Assembly (NCBI GenBank): GCA_027485675.1
Contig: JAIXQP010000007.1
Location: forward strand, 186,001 to 250,000
Origin: Terriglobales bacterium
GTDB lineage: Bacteria; Acidobacteriota; Terriglobia; Bryobacterales; Bryobacteraceae
DNA: 64,000 bases
Direction of reading: 5' to 3'
Part shown: in pieces, positions 38,073 through 47,342 of the stretch
How the letters are laid out: the number at the start of each line of letters is the position of its first letter
Numbering within the stretch: position 1 is the stretch's first letter
Position numbers and translations under genes: made by a program
Notes under the pieces: model-generated
What the model was told of the DNA's origin: nothing
Seen by the model: the letters and a program-made list of their open reading frames with translations, nothing else
Databases searched by the model: none

Positions 38073-38938
38073 GGCAGCCCCTCCTGCACCCGGCCCGTGA
38101 ACGCCCGCAACAGCGCCACCAACTGCCGCTTCTCCTCCGCCGTCAGGCGCAGCGGCCGGATCTCCGGATCGCTTCCCTTCCCGGCGTCATAGAGCTCCAC
38201 CACCTCCTCCAAGCTCGCCTTCGACCCATCGTGCAGATACGGCGGCGTCTCCGCCACCTGCCGCAGCGAAGGCGTCTTGAAGGCGCCCTTGTCCTCCTCG
38301 CGCCGCGTCACCTCGAAGCGCCCCAGGTCCGTGCCCACCGGCCCCGTAGCATGAAACTCCTCATCCGTCAGGTTCGGCCCCAGATGGCACGCCACGCAGT
38401 TGGCCTTGCCGCGAAAGAGTTTCAAACCTGCCTGCTGCTCCGCCGTCAACGCCGTCCGGTCTCCCGCGATAAAGCGATCGTACGGGCTATCCCCCGCCAG
38501 AATCGTCCGCACATAGCTCGCCAGCGCCCGCGTCAACTCCTCCCGCGTCAACCCCACCCGCGCCGCCGCATCCTCCACGCGCATCCCCATCTCCAACGGA
38601 TTCGCAATCGGCTGCACCACCTGCTCTTCCAGCGTGGCCGCCCGCCCGTCCCAGAAGAACGACTTCCCATACGCCCGGTTCACAATCCGCGGACTTCGCC
38701 GTGGCCCTACCTGCTGCCCGATGCCCACCGCCCGCGCCGCGCTGTCCGTAAACCCCCGCGCCGGATCATGGCACGTCGCGCAAGCCACTGTCCCATCCCG
38801 CGACAAACGTCTATCGAAGAACAGCTCCCGCCCCCGCTTCACTCGCCCGGCCTCCAGCGGATTCTCCGCCGGCGCCGGAATCAGTTGATCCAACCCCAAC
38901 GGCACCGCCACAATCGCCGCCAGCCACCACGCGTTCAT
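38069..38938 (-). CDS. Di-heme cytochrome c peroxidase/MauG-family protein
   Basis: 289 residues from the ATG at 38938, which overlaps the propeller stop (ATGA) and is followed directly by a signal peptide (WWLAAIVAVPLGL). Two heme motifs, CATCH (about residue 55) and CVACH (about residue 200), sit in the expected contexts: GRELFFDRRLSRDGTVACATCH and LKLFRGKANCVACHLGPNLTDE. FWDGRAATLEEQV and TPPYLHDGSKASLEEVVELY complete the family. It is a periplasmic peroxidase or oxidase of unknown partner. Propeller and TPR neighbours may form a complex with it. Confidence 0.9.
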   Translation of the reverse strand: MNAWWLAAIVAVPLGLDQLIPAPAENPLEAGRVKRGRELFFDRRLSRDGTVACATCHDPARGFTDSAARAVGIGQQVGPRRSPRIVNRAYGKSFFWDGRAATLEEQVVQPIANPLEMGMRVEDAAARVGLTREELTRALASYVRTILAGDSPYDRFIAGDRTALTAEQQAGLKLFRGKANCVACHLGPNLTDEEFHATGPVGTDLGRFEVTRREEDKGAFKTPSLRQVAETPPYLHDGSKASLEEVVELYDAGKGSDPEIRPLRLTAEEKRQLVALLRAFTGRVQEGLP

Positions 38939-40329
38939 CGCGGCAACTCCCACTTCCAGATCTCGTTCCGGGCGTCCGACTCCGTCCACGCCTCCCGTTC
39001 GCCGCTCTCGTCATACGCCCCGCCGCCCACCAGCTTCTCGCCCCGCCAGACAATCTCCTTCGCCTCGCTCCGTCCCCGCTCCTCGCCGTCCACCTCGAGC
39101 GCTCCATTGCTATAGAGCACTGCCAGCCGATTCCCCCGCGCGGCGAACGCGCGCACGTCCCGGTAAACCCGCGCCCCGTTCCGCAGCTCGGTGCCCCGCT
39201 GCACCCAGATCGAATCGCCCTCCCCCCACGCCGCCCGAAACAGCCCCGGAGCCAAACCCGCTTCCCGCTCCACCGGCGTCACTTTCCCCGTCGCCACGTC
39301 CACCACGAAGACGCCCGCCCGGCCCTGCCGGTCCGCCCCCCGCACCAGCAAACGCTTTCCATCGCCGCTCCACGCCGGCGCGTCCACCAGCGCCAGCCCC
39401 GGATCGATCTCCCGCTCCACGGTCGACGCCAACTCCCGCACCACCAGCACCCGCGCCTCCTCCCCGAAGTTCTCCTCTCCGCGCCGCGAAACATAGGCCA
39501 GCCATTTGCCATCCGCGCTCCATGCCGGCGCAGAGTTCCGTCCCGGAAAGCGCAGCGACGCCCGCTGCCGCTTGTCGTAGTAAACATCGGTTCCGCCCGC
39601 CCGCACGCCAAACACCAGCACATCCCCATGCGTCATCCCCATCGGCAGAAACCGCCCCAATCCGTCGCGCAACTTCCGCCGCTCGCCGGTCTTCACCGTC
39701 AACTCCCACAACTCCTCACCCAGTGCATAGACCACCCGCTTCCCGTCTTCCCGCCACAGCGGAAAAACCCCTTCGCCCAGCACCCGCTCCCCCGATCCAT
39801 CCGCCGCCAGCAGATACAGTTTCCGCTCCCCGCCCACCAGCGAGTCATACACAATCCATTTCCCATCGCGCGAGAGATCCATCCGCTTCGGATACACCCA
39901 AGCCAGCGACTTCAACACCCGCGGCAAGCCCCCCGCCAAGGGCACCATCGCAATCTGGCTCGTGTTGTCCTTCCGAAACAGGAGCGTCAGAACAAACTCT
40001 CCATCCGGCGTCCAAGCGCAGGGCTGCACAAAGCCGGCTTCTTCGTTCCGGTACACAGTCCGCCCGTCCACCCGAAGTTCGTAGAATCCCTCCGCGTTCT
40101 TCCACGCATAGGCCACGCGCTTGCCGTCCGCCGAGACAATCGAAAAGTAGGCGAACTCCGCCGCGCTCCCCGGCGCCACGACCGTTGTCTGTTTCGCCGC
40201 GAAATCGAACAACACCAACTCCCGCGAAGGAGCCTGCACGTTCGAAAGCACGCGGCCATCCCGCGACGGCCCTCCCAGCAGCGTTACCTCGGGCCCGGTC
40301 CACAGCAGTAACGGCACCAGTGCCAGCAT
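38935..40329 (-). CDS. TolB/PD40-type beta-propeller protein
   Basis: 464 residues with a short N-terminal hydrophobic stretch (LALVPLLLWTG) that is marginal as a signal peptide. Repeated PD40-like blades: FSIVSADGKRVAYAWKN, WTPDGEFVLTLLF, LSRDGKWIVYDSL, WREDGKRVVYAL, WSADGKWLAYVSRRG, WSGDGKRLLVRGAD. Probably a periplasmic scaffold. It is the first gene of the unit leading to the di-heme peroxidase and TPR protein, and is divergent from the TonB receptor with only 72 bp between the starts. Confidence 0.82.
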   Translation of the reverse strand: MLALVPLLLWTGPEVTLLGGPSRDGRVLSNVQAPSRELVLFDFAAKQTTVVAPGSAAEFAYFSIVSADGKRVAYAWKNAEGFYELRVDGRTVYRNEEAGFVQPCAWTPDGEFVLTLLFRKDNTSQIAMVPLAGGLPRVLKSLAWVYPKRMDLSRDGKWIVYDSLVGGERKLYLLAADGSGERVLGEGVFPLWREDGKRVVYALGEELWELTVKTGERRKLRDGLGRFLPMGMTHGDVLVFGVRAGGTDVYYDKRQRASLRFPGRNSAPAWSADGKWLAYVSRRGEENFGEEARVLVVRELASTVEREIDPGLALVDAPAWSGDGKRLLVRGADRQGRAGVFVVDVATGKVTPVEREAGLAPGLFRAAWGEGDSIWVQRGTELRNGARVYRDVRAFAARGNRLAVLYSNGALEVDGEERGRSEAKEIVWRGEKLVGGGAYDESGEREAWTESDARNEIWKWELPR

Positions 40330-40401
40330 GTTGCCCAGCCTATCACTTGTCCAGCATCCTCCCCAAAGGCAATAAGTGAGTATGTGTTATCGTTATCACC
40401 T

Positions 40402-42621
40402 ATGGTCCGTACCCTTGTTCTTTGCATCCTGCCTGTCGTTCTCTGCGCGCAAAGTCCGCCACCTGGCATCGACCCCCTCAAGACCACCGTTACCGTCACC
40501 GGCACCCGCACCGCGATGGAGATCGATAAGTCCCCCGTCTCCACCTCCGTCGTCACCCGCCAGGAACTGGAATCCCGCAACATTCGCCAAATCGATCAGG
40601 CGCTCGCCCTCATCGAGGGCGTCAACAGCCTGCGATCGAAGGGTCCCAACGACAACGACTTCGGCCTCGGCCTGCGCGGCTTCTCCGGACGCGGCGGCCA
40701 ATCCCGCACCCTCATCCTCGTCGACGGCCAGCCCATCAACAACTCCTACATCGGCAGCGTCAACTGGTCCACCTTCGCCCCCAGCGAAATGGAGCGCGTC
40801 GAAGTAGCCCGCGGACCCTTCTCCTCCCTGTACGGCGGCAACGCTATGGGCGGGGTCGTTAACATGATCACGCGCCCCGTCGACCGCCGCCAACTCGAAC
40901 TTTTCGGCCAGTATGGCAACCGCGACACCACGAACTACTCTCTCCGCGCCGCCGACCGCTTCTTCAACAAGCTCGGCGTCAGCCTCGGCTATAGCCGCTT
41001 CCAATCCGGCGGCTACCAGTCCCAGGAGATTCTCCGCCCCTCCGCCACCCTCACCGGCGGGACCCCGGTCACCGGCCCCTTCCGCTGGCCCACGGCCGCC
41101 GGCGGCACTACCTACGAAGTCGGCAAGCGCGGCGACAACTGGTTTTCCCAGGAAGCACTCCGGCTCCGCACCGAATACGCCATCACCCCCAAGGTCTTCG
41201 CCAGCTTCCAATACATGCGCCAGTCCCGTGCCGATGGCTACGACGCCTACACCTCCAACCTCCGCGACGCCAACGGCCGCGTCATCGACTCCGGCACCGT
41301 CTCCTTCCTCGACGATGGCGTCCTGCGCCGCCTCTCCGTCACCCCGGCCAACTTTCTTGGCACCCCCACCGGCGCCCTGCTCCACATCTTCCAGGCCCAA
41401 CTGCTCACCACCCTCTCCCCGGCGTGGAACCTCCGTGTCGCCGCCGGACTCAACCGCAGCCCCGGCGATTGGTACGTCACACCCGCCGCCAACGCCACCC
41501 TCACCTCCGGCGGCGGCAACTACGTCAACCAGACCAACCAGGCCGTCTACGGCAACGTGCAAGCCAGCCACAACGCCGCCGGACAGAACTTCATCTTCGG
41601 CGGCGAAACCCGTCACGACCGCGCCCGCATCGCCGGACAAAACGTCCCGAACTACGCCTTCCGCGAAAACGGCGGCGCCTTCGACTCCCAAGCCCGAGGC
41701 AAGGCCTTCAACCAGGCTGGCTACGTTCAGTACCAGCGCTCCTTCTCCGACCGCCTCAACATTGTCGCCGGCGGCCGCTGGGACTACTGGCGCACCTACG
41801 AAGGCGGCAACCAAACCGGCATTAACCTTCCCATCACGCCCTACCCCGAACGCTCCACCAACGCCTTCACCGGCAAGATCGCCGCCTCCTACACGCTCCC
41901 CGGCAACCTCCAGGTCCGCGGCAGTGTCGGCAACGCATTCCGTAACCCCTCAGTGTATGAGCTCTATCGCGATCTTACCCTCGCCGGTTCTTTACTCCTC
42001 GCCAACCCCAACGTCCTCCCCGAACGGCTCCTGGCATACGAAGGCGGCCTCGTCCGCTCCTTCGGCGGCCGTCACTCCATCGAGGCCACCGTTTTCGAAA
42101 ACCAGGTCACGGATCTGATCTATCGCACGACAGACTTCGTCCTCGACCCCACCGGCCGCACCCGGCGCCTCACCAACGCAGGCCTCGGCCGCACCCGCGG
42201 CGCCGAACTCTCCGCCCGCCAGCAGGTCCTACCCTGGCTCCAATTCCGCCAGTCCTACACGTTCACCAACTCCATCATCACGCGCAACGACGCCCTCCCG
42301 GCTACCGTCGGCCGCCGCATCCCGTACGTCCCCAAACACACCGCCACCTATCTCGTCACCGCCGCCCGCAACCGATGGAGCGTCACCTGGTCCGGCCGCT
42401 ATGTCGGCGATGTCTTCGCCACCGATACCAACACCGATCTCGTCTCCGGCGTCCCCGGCAGTTGGAACCCGTTCTTCGAGATGGATACGACCGTCTCGTA
42501 CGAACTGACCCGCCGCCTCTCTCTGATCGCCACGGCCGACAACATTCTCGACCGCCGCTACTACATCAACTTCATCACCCCGGGCCGCACCGTCTTTGCC
42601 GGCTTCCGTCTCCGGCTCTGA
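40402..42621 (+). CDS. TonB-dependent receptor paired with a CobN-like protein
   Basis: 739 residues from the ATG at 40402 (MVRTLVLCILPVVLCAQ, signal peptide). The plug domain spans about 20-140 (SVVTRQELESRNIRQIDQAL, LILVDGQPINNSY, ERVEVARGPFSSLYGGNAMG). The barrel includes FRNPSVYELY and NPNVLPERLLAYEGG, variants of the FRAP/NPNL motifs of heme, cobalamin and siderophore receptors, and ends in GFRLRL. The His often found between those motifs in heme receptors is absent. The CobN-like gene begins 7 bp after its stop with a GAGGT ribosome site. Ligand candidates are heme or another metal-tetrapyrrole. Confidence 0.9.
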   Translation: MVRTLVLCILPVVLCAQSPPPGIDPLKTTVTVTGTRTAMEIDKSPVSTSVVTRQELESRNIRQIDQALALIEGVNSLRSKGPNDNDFGLGLRGFSGRGGQSRTLILVDGQPINNSYIGSVNWSTFAPSEMERVEVARGPFSSLYGGNAMGGVVNMITRPVDRRQLELFGQYGNRDTTNYSLRAADRFFNKLGVSLGYSRFQSGGYQSQEILRPSATLTGGTPVTGPFRWPTAAGGTTYEVGKRGDNWFSQEALRLRTEYAITPKVFASFQYMRQSRADGYDAYTSNLRDANGRVIDSGTVSFLDDGVLRRLSVTPANFLGTPTGALLHIFQAQLLTTLSPAWNLRVAAGLNRSPGDWYVTPAANATLTSGGGNYVNQTNQAVYGNVQASHNAAGQNFIFGGETRHDRARIAGQNVPNYAFRENGGAFDSQARGKAFNQAGYVQYQRSFSDRLNIVAGGRWDYWRTYEGGNQTGINLPITPYPERSTNAFTGKIAASYTLPGNLQVRGSVGNAFRNPSVYELYRDLTLAGSLLLANPNVLPERLLAYEGGLVRSFGGRHSIEATVFENQVTDLIYRTTDFVLDPTGRTRRLTNAGLGRTRGAELSARQQVLPWLQFRQSYTFTNSIITRNDALPATVGRRIPYVPKHTATYLVTAARNRWSVTWSGRYVGDVFATDTNTDLVSGVPGSWNPFFEMDTTVSYELTRRLSLIATADNILDRRYYINFITPGRTVFAGFRLRL

Positions 42622-42628
42622 GGTCACC

Positions 42629-45600
42629 ATGAGACTCGCCCTTGCTCTCCTCGCGTTCGCCCCCCTGCTCGCCGCGCAGAAGCCGAATGCCGTACTTGTT
42701 CTGCGCAACTCCCAGGTCGCGCCGGCCGCCCTGCGCGCCTTCGAAGCCAAGTACGGCGACGTCTTCACCTGCACCATCACCAACGAATCTCTCTCCGCCG
42801 AACGTCTCCGCCAGGCGAAGGTTCTCTTCCTCGAACACCCTTCGCCCGCCTTCCTCGCCCGTCTGAAGGAACCCGCTCTTGCCGCCATCCGCGGCGGCCT
42901 CCGCGTTGCCACCGACGTACCGGACACCGTGCAACGCGGCTGGGGAATCGAGCCGCCGCTACCCCTCCTCCGCCGTCTGCTCCCCTATTGGCAGAACGGC
43001 GGAGAAGAGAACCTGCTCGACTTCTTCGCCGCACTCTATGTCGAGTCCGGCGGCCCGGCGAATCTCGCCATCGGCCCGCCCCGCGAAGCGCCTAAACTCG
43101 GCGTGTACCATCCGGATGCGCCCCGCACCTTCGCCAACCTCACCGAATACCTCGCCTGGTATCGCGCCGCTAAACCCAATCTCGGCCCCCTCGCTGTCGT
43201 CACGTTCTTCTCCACCTACCTGAAGAACCGCGACACGGCCGCCGTTGACGCTCTCCTCGCTGCCCTCGAAAAGCAAGGCCTTGCCGCCGCTGGCGTCTTC
43301 GGTTGGCCGCACCACACCACCGAACCCGTCTTCGTCGCGCCGGCCAACGATCCGCCCCGCATTCTCCTCTCCTCCACCCTCAGCCTCTCCAAACCCGAGG
43401 ACGCGCTATTCCTCGAAAAGCAGAACCTCCACGTCATCTCCTGGATCATCACCCGCGACCCTTACGCCGTCTGGTCCGAAACCGATCGCGGCATCCCCGC
43501 CGATCGCGTCGCCACCTCACTCAACGAACCAGAGCGCAATGGTGCTACGGACCCCATCCTTGTTGCTACCACGGAAGCCGGTCCGGGTGGCGCTGTCGCC
43601 ATCACGGTCCCCATCCCCGAGCGTGTCGAAATGGCCGCCCGCCGGGCCCGCCGCTGGCTCAACCTCGCGGAAAAACCCAACGCCCAGAAGCGCCTCGCCA
43701 TTCTCTACTACAACAACCCGCCCGGCAAGGGAAACCTCGGCGCCAGCTACCTCAATCTCGCCCCCAGTCTCGAACAGGTGCTCAACCGGCTCCGCGCTGA
43801 AGGCTACGACACGGGCAACCGTCTGCCCACCGCCGAAGAGATCCTCGCCCAACTCGAACGTGCCGGCCGCAACGTCGAAACCTGGGCCCCGGGGGAACTG
43901 CGCAAGATGATCGAAGCCGGCGGCACGACACTGGTCCCTGTCGAACTCTACGAAAAGTGGTTCGCCGAACTGCCCGCCCGCTTCCGCCAGTCCATCAACT
44001 CCCGCTGGGGCAAGCCCCGCGACGCCAAGCTCATGGCCTGGGTCTCCCCCGAAGAGAAGAAGTTCTTCGTCGTCCCCGGCATGTTCCTCGGCAACGTCTT
44101 CCTCGGCCCTCAGATCCTGCGTGCCTCCTTCGCCGAGTACACCAACCTCCAGCACAGCGCCACGCTGCCGCCTCATCACGGCTATGTCGCGGCCTATCTC
44201 TACTACCGCCACTTCTTCAAGGCGGACGCCGTCATCCACATGGGCCGCCACGGCACCCTCGAATGGCTTCCCGGCAAGAACGCCGGCCAGGCCGGCTGGG
44301 ACGCCTCCGAAGTCATCCTCGGCGACCTCCCCAACGTGAACTACTACATCATGGACGGTGACGGCGAAGCCATTCAAGCCCGCCGCCGCTCCGCTGCCGT
44401 CGACCTTTCCCACCTCACCCCCATGCTCGCTCACGCCGGCAAGGAGGACCGCTTCGCCACCCTGTCGAAGGCCCTCGGCGAATGGGAGCAAACCCACGAA
44501 ACCGCCCCGGCCCTCGCCGCGGAATACGCCGCCACCGCTTGGCGCGAACTCGAGTCCACCGGCCTCGCCGCCCAACTCTCCCTCGCCGCACTCCCGCGTG
44601 ACGCTGCTCTCGAAAAGGCGGCCGAGTTCCTCGAATCGATCGAGGAAGCCCCCATCCCTCTCGGCCTCCCCACCCTCGGCGTCCCACCCTCGGAGGACCG
44701 TCAACGCGAAGGCCTCCGCGCCATGCTGCTCTCCTCGTTCCCGCTCGAAGACTCCCGCCGCCGCCGCGAACAAATCCTCGCCTGGGCGGACCAGACCTTC
44801 GCCGGCGATGCCGTCGAGGCCACCGCCGATAAGGATCGCCGCATCCTCGCCGATGCCCGTCTCTGGCTCTCCCGCCTGCGCGCCTCGGCGCCCCGCGAGC
44901 TCGATATGCTCCCGCGCATCCTGCGCGCCGAGTATCTGCCCAGCGGCCTGGTCGGCGACCCCATCGCCGTCCCGGACGCCCTCCCCAGTGGCCGCAACTT
45001 GCATCAGGGCGATCCCTCCCGCCTCCCCACCCCGGCCGCTTGGGAGCTCGGCAAAAAGCTCGGCGATCAACTCCTCGCCGAACACACGAAGAAGAATGGC
45101 AAGCCCCCGGAGAGGATCTCCGTGGTCCTCTGGCAAGGCGAAACCGGCCGCAACCAAGGCGCCATGGAGGCCGAAGCGCTCTACCTCATGGGCGTGCGCC
45201 CTGAATGGAACGCGCGCGGCCAAGTCGACCGTCTCAGTCTCATCCCGGAAGCCGAACTCGGCCGCCCCCGCGTGAATGTCCTCTTCACCGCCTCCGGCCT
45301 CTACCGCGACGGCCTCGGCGACAAGATCATCCTCCTCGACCGTGCCGCCCGTCTCGCCGCCGCCGCCGGCGATAACGCCCTCTCCCGCCAGAACAAGGCC
45401 ACGGAAAAGGCGCTTCTCGCCTCCGGCATAGCGCCGGAGCAGGCCGCCGAACTCGCCGGCGCCCGCGTCTTTGCCTCCGCCCCCGGTTCCTATGGTTTCG
45501 GCCTGAACAAGTTCGTCGAACAGAGCCGCGACAAAGAAGAACCCCAAACCATGGCCCAGCTCTACCTCACGAAAATGAACTACGCCTTCACCGAAAAGAG

Positions 45601-46552
45601 CTGGGGCGCCAACGCGCCCAAGCTGCTGGAGCACCAGCTTCGCGGCAACGAGGTGATTCTCCATAGCCGCTCCTCCAATCTCTACGGAGCCGCCGACAAC
45701 GACGACGTCTATCAGTACATGGGCGGCCTCCGCGTCGCCTCCGAGGCGGCCGGCGCCAAGCCCGAACTGCTCATTAACAACTTCCGCCGCCGCGGCAGTG
45801 AACGCATGGAGACGGCCCGCAACTTCCTCGCCGCCGAACTCAACGCCCGCAACTGGAATCCGAAATGGCTCAAGGAAATGCAGCAGGAGGGCTACTCCGG
45901 CGCCCGCGAAATGGTGAAGGCCGTCGAATATCTCTACGGCTGGCAGGCCACGGCTTCGGACACGATTGACCCTACCGTCTGGAAGAAGACCTACGACGTC
46001 TACGTCGCCGACGAGTACAAGCTCGGCCTCAAGGAGTTCTTCGATAAATCCAACCCCGCCGCCAAGCAGAACCTCGTCGCCCGGCTTCTCGAAGTCGACC
46101 AACAGGGCACCTACAAGTTCACGGACGCCGAGCGCACCGCGCTCGTCAAGGAGTACGTCCAACTGGTATCGCAGAACGGCCCGGCCTGCTCCGCCAACGT
46201 CTGCGGCAACGCGCGCTTGCAGAAGCAGGTCATGAGCCTGGCGAAGAACCTCGACCCCGACGCCGCGGCCAAGTTCCAGCAGGAGTTCACCAACGCCGCG
46301 AACGCCCGTCCCGTCCCCCGCCGGACCCCAACGCCCGCCGCGCCACCCGAGCCGGCCGACCCCTACCGTGGCCTCAAGATCAGCATGGTGAAGCTGAAGC
46401 ACCTCGCTACCGAGACCCAGCGCCTCATCGGCAACAACCCACGCGCTGCCGCTGCCGTCGGCGCCTCGCTGCTGCTCGTCAGCTTCCTCATCGCCTGGAC
46501 CAAACGTCGCCGCCCCTTTGTCCTTTCGAACCTGGATCTCTCTCACTCCTAA
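42629..46552 (+). CDS. Envelope-anchored CobN/BchH-like chelatase homologue (HmuS-type)
   Basis: 1307 residues. Unlike cytosolic CobN or BchH, it has a signal peptide (RLALALLAFAPLLAAQ). It also has a C-terminal membrane helix with positive tail (AAAVGASLLLVSFLIAWTKRRR, about 1275-1296), so the chelatase body should face the periplasm. The class signature is complete: DAVIHMGRHGTLEWLPGKNAG (about 535-555), SVVLWQGETGRNQGAMEAEAL and NVLFTASGLYRDGLGDKI. No ChlI/ChlD-type AAA partner is encoded nearby. HmuS, a CobN-like protein of Bacteroidota heme loci, is the closest precedent I know; it is linked to iron release from heme. Cobalt or tetrapyrrole handling is the alternative. Confidence 0.85.
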   Translation: MRLALALLAFAPLLAAQKPNAVLVLRNSQVAPAALRAFEAKYGDVFTCTITNESLSAERLRQAKVLFLEHPSPAFLARLKEPALAAIRGGLRVATDVPDTVQRGWGIEPPLPLLRRLLPYWQNGGEENLLDFFAALYVESGGPANLAIGPPREAPKLGVYHPDAPRTFANLTEYLAWYRAAKPNLGPLAVVTFFSTYLKNRDTAAVDALLAALEKQGLAAAGVFGWPHHTTEPVFVAPANDPPRILLSSTLSLSKPEDALFLEKQNLHVISWIITRDPYAVWSETDRGIPADRVATSLNEPERNGATDPILVATTEAGPGGAVAITVPIPERVEMAARRARRWLNLAEKPNAQKRLAILYYNNPPGKGNLGASYLNLAPSLEQVLNRLRAEGYDTGNRLPTAEEILAQLERAGRNVETWAPGELRKMIEAGGTTLVPVELYEKWFAELPARFRQSINSRWGKPRDAKLMAWVSPEEKKFFVVPGMFLGNVFLGPQILRASFAEYTNLQHSATLPPHHGYVAAYLYYRHFFKADAVIHMGRHGTLEWLPGKNAGQAGWDASEVILGDLPNVNYYIMDGDGEAIQARRRSAAVDLSHLTPMLAHAGKEDRFATLSKALGEWEQTHETAPALAAEYAATAWRELESTGLAAQLSLAALPRDAALEKAAEFLESIEEAPIPLGLPTLGVPPSEDRQREGLRAMLLSSFPLEDSRRRREQILAWADQTFAGDAVEATADKDRRILADARLWLSRLRASAPRELDMLPRILRAEYLPSGLVGDPIAVPDALPSGRNLHQGDPSRLPTPAAWELGKKLGDQLLAEHTKKNGKPPERISVVLWQGETGRNQGAMEAEALYLMGVRPEWNARGQVDRLSLIPEAELGRPRVNVLFTASGLYRDGLGDKIILLDRAARLAAAAGDNALSRQNKATEKALLASGIAPEQAAELAGARVFASAPGSYGFGLNKFVEQSRDKEEPQTMAQLYLTKMNYAFTEKSWGANAPKLLEHQLRGNEVILHSRSSNLYGAADNDDVYQYMGGLRVASEAAGAKPELLINNFRRRGSERMETARNFLAAELNARNWNPKWLKEMQQEGYSGAREMVKAVEYLYGWQATASDTIDPTVWKKTYDVYVADEYKLGLKEFFDKSNPAAKQNLVARLLEVDQQGTYKFTDAERTALVKEYVQLVSQNGPACSANVCGNARLQKQVMSLAKNLDPDAAAKFQQEFTNAANARPVPRRTPTPAAPPEPADPYRGLKISMVKLKHLATETQRLIGNNPRAAAAVGASLLLVSFLIAWTKRRRPFVLSNLDLSHS

Positions 46553-46574
46553 AGCCGGTGTAGCCTGAAGGGCG

Positions 46575-47342
46575 ATGCCCTACGTCGACCTCACGCTCCA
46601 CTCCGGCGGCCACTGCCGCGAGCGCGCCTGGTTCGTCGACCGTGCCCGTGGCTTTGAGAAAATCACCCTCCCCGCCTTGGTCGCCGCCCTGCGGCATCCG
46701 CAGGCCGGCCTGCTCCTCTTCGACACCGGCTACGGCCCCCACCTCGCCCACTCCCGCAGCTTCCCCGCCCGCCTCTACCGCCGTCTCCTGCCCTTCGCCC
46801 TCGCCGCGGACCCGCTCCCCACCGACGGCCTCTCCGCCATCATCGTTTCCCACTTCCACCCCGACCACATCGGCGGCCTCCGCTCCCTGCCCGCCGTGCC
46901 GCTCTACCACTCCCGCGAAGGTCTCGCCCAACTCCGCGCCCTCTCGGCCTACCAACAGGCCCGCCACGCCTTTCTCCCCGAACTCCTTCCCCCCACGTTC
47001 CCCTCGCGCGCCATCGAAGACTGCCCCCGCGTCACCCCTCCCAATCTCGCGCCCTTCACCGAAGCCTACGATCTTCTGCACGACGGCTCCCTCCTCGCCG
47101 TCCCGCTGCCCGGCCACGCCCTCGGCCAGCACGGTCTCCTCTGCCGCCACCGCGATGGCTCGGAAACGTTCCTCGTCGCCGATGCCGCCTGGGTGCTCAC
47201 CAATATCACCGAACTCTCCCTCCCCGCCGAACCAGCCCTCCGCCTCCTCGGCCACCGCCCCACCATCATCGAAACCCTCCGCAAGCTCCACGCCCTCCAT
47301 CGCCGCCGCCCGGACCTCCCGCTGCTCCCCTCCCATGTTTGA
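46575..47342 (+). CDS. MBL-fold metallo-hydrolase
   Basis: 255 residues, no signal peptide. The metallo-beta-lactamase zinc motif is HFHPDH (about residue 95) in AIIVSHFHPDHIGGL. The remaining ligands are probably in PLPGHALGQHGL (His) and FLVADAAWVL (Asp). Relatives include lactonases and esterases. The downstream adenylate-forming gene overlaps its end by 8 bp, so their products likely act in one pathway, possibly hydrolysing or editing an activated or lactonised acyl product. It starts 22 bp after the CobN-like gene. Confidence 0.87.
   Translation: MPYVDLTLHSGGHCRERAWFVDRARGFEKITLPALVAALRHPQAGLLLFDTGYGPHLAHSRSFPARLYRRLLPFALAADPLPTDGLSAIIVSHFHPDHIGGLRSLPAVPLYHSREGLAQLRALSAYQQARHAFLPELLPPTFPSRAIEDCPRVTPPNLAPFTEAYDLLHDGSLLAVPLPGHALGQHGLLCRHRDGSETFLVADAAWVLTNITELSLPAEPALRLLGHRPTIIETLRKLHALHRRRPDLPLLPSHV

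Noticed and set aside
40330-40401. Possible cobalamin riboswitch or Fur box before the TonB receptor
   Set aside because: The gap is only 72 bp, with no B12-box. GTGTTATCGTTATCAC is an imperfect palindrome but a poor match to Fur.
43517-46546. Open frame of about 1000 codons opposite the CobN-like gene
   Set aside because: The + strand carries all CobN/BchH motifs, a signal peptide and a ribosome site. The opposite frame is low-complexity Gly/Glu/Val sequence produced by GC-rich codons.
46642-47334. Upstream extension of the F390-like frame
   Set aside because: This part is the out-of-frame shadow of the MBL gene; the real start is the ATG at 47335.
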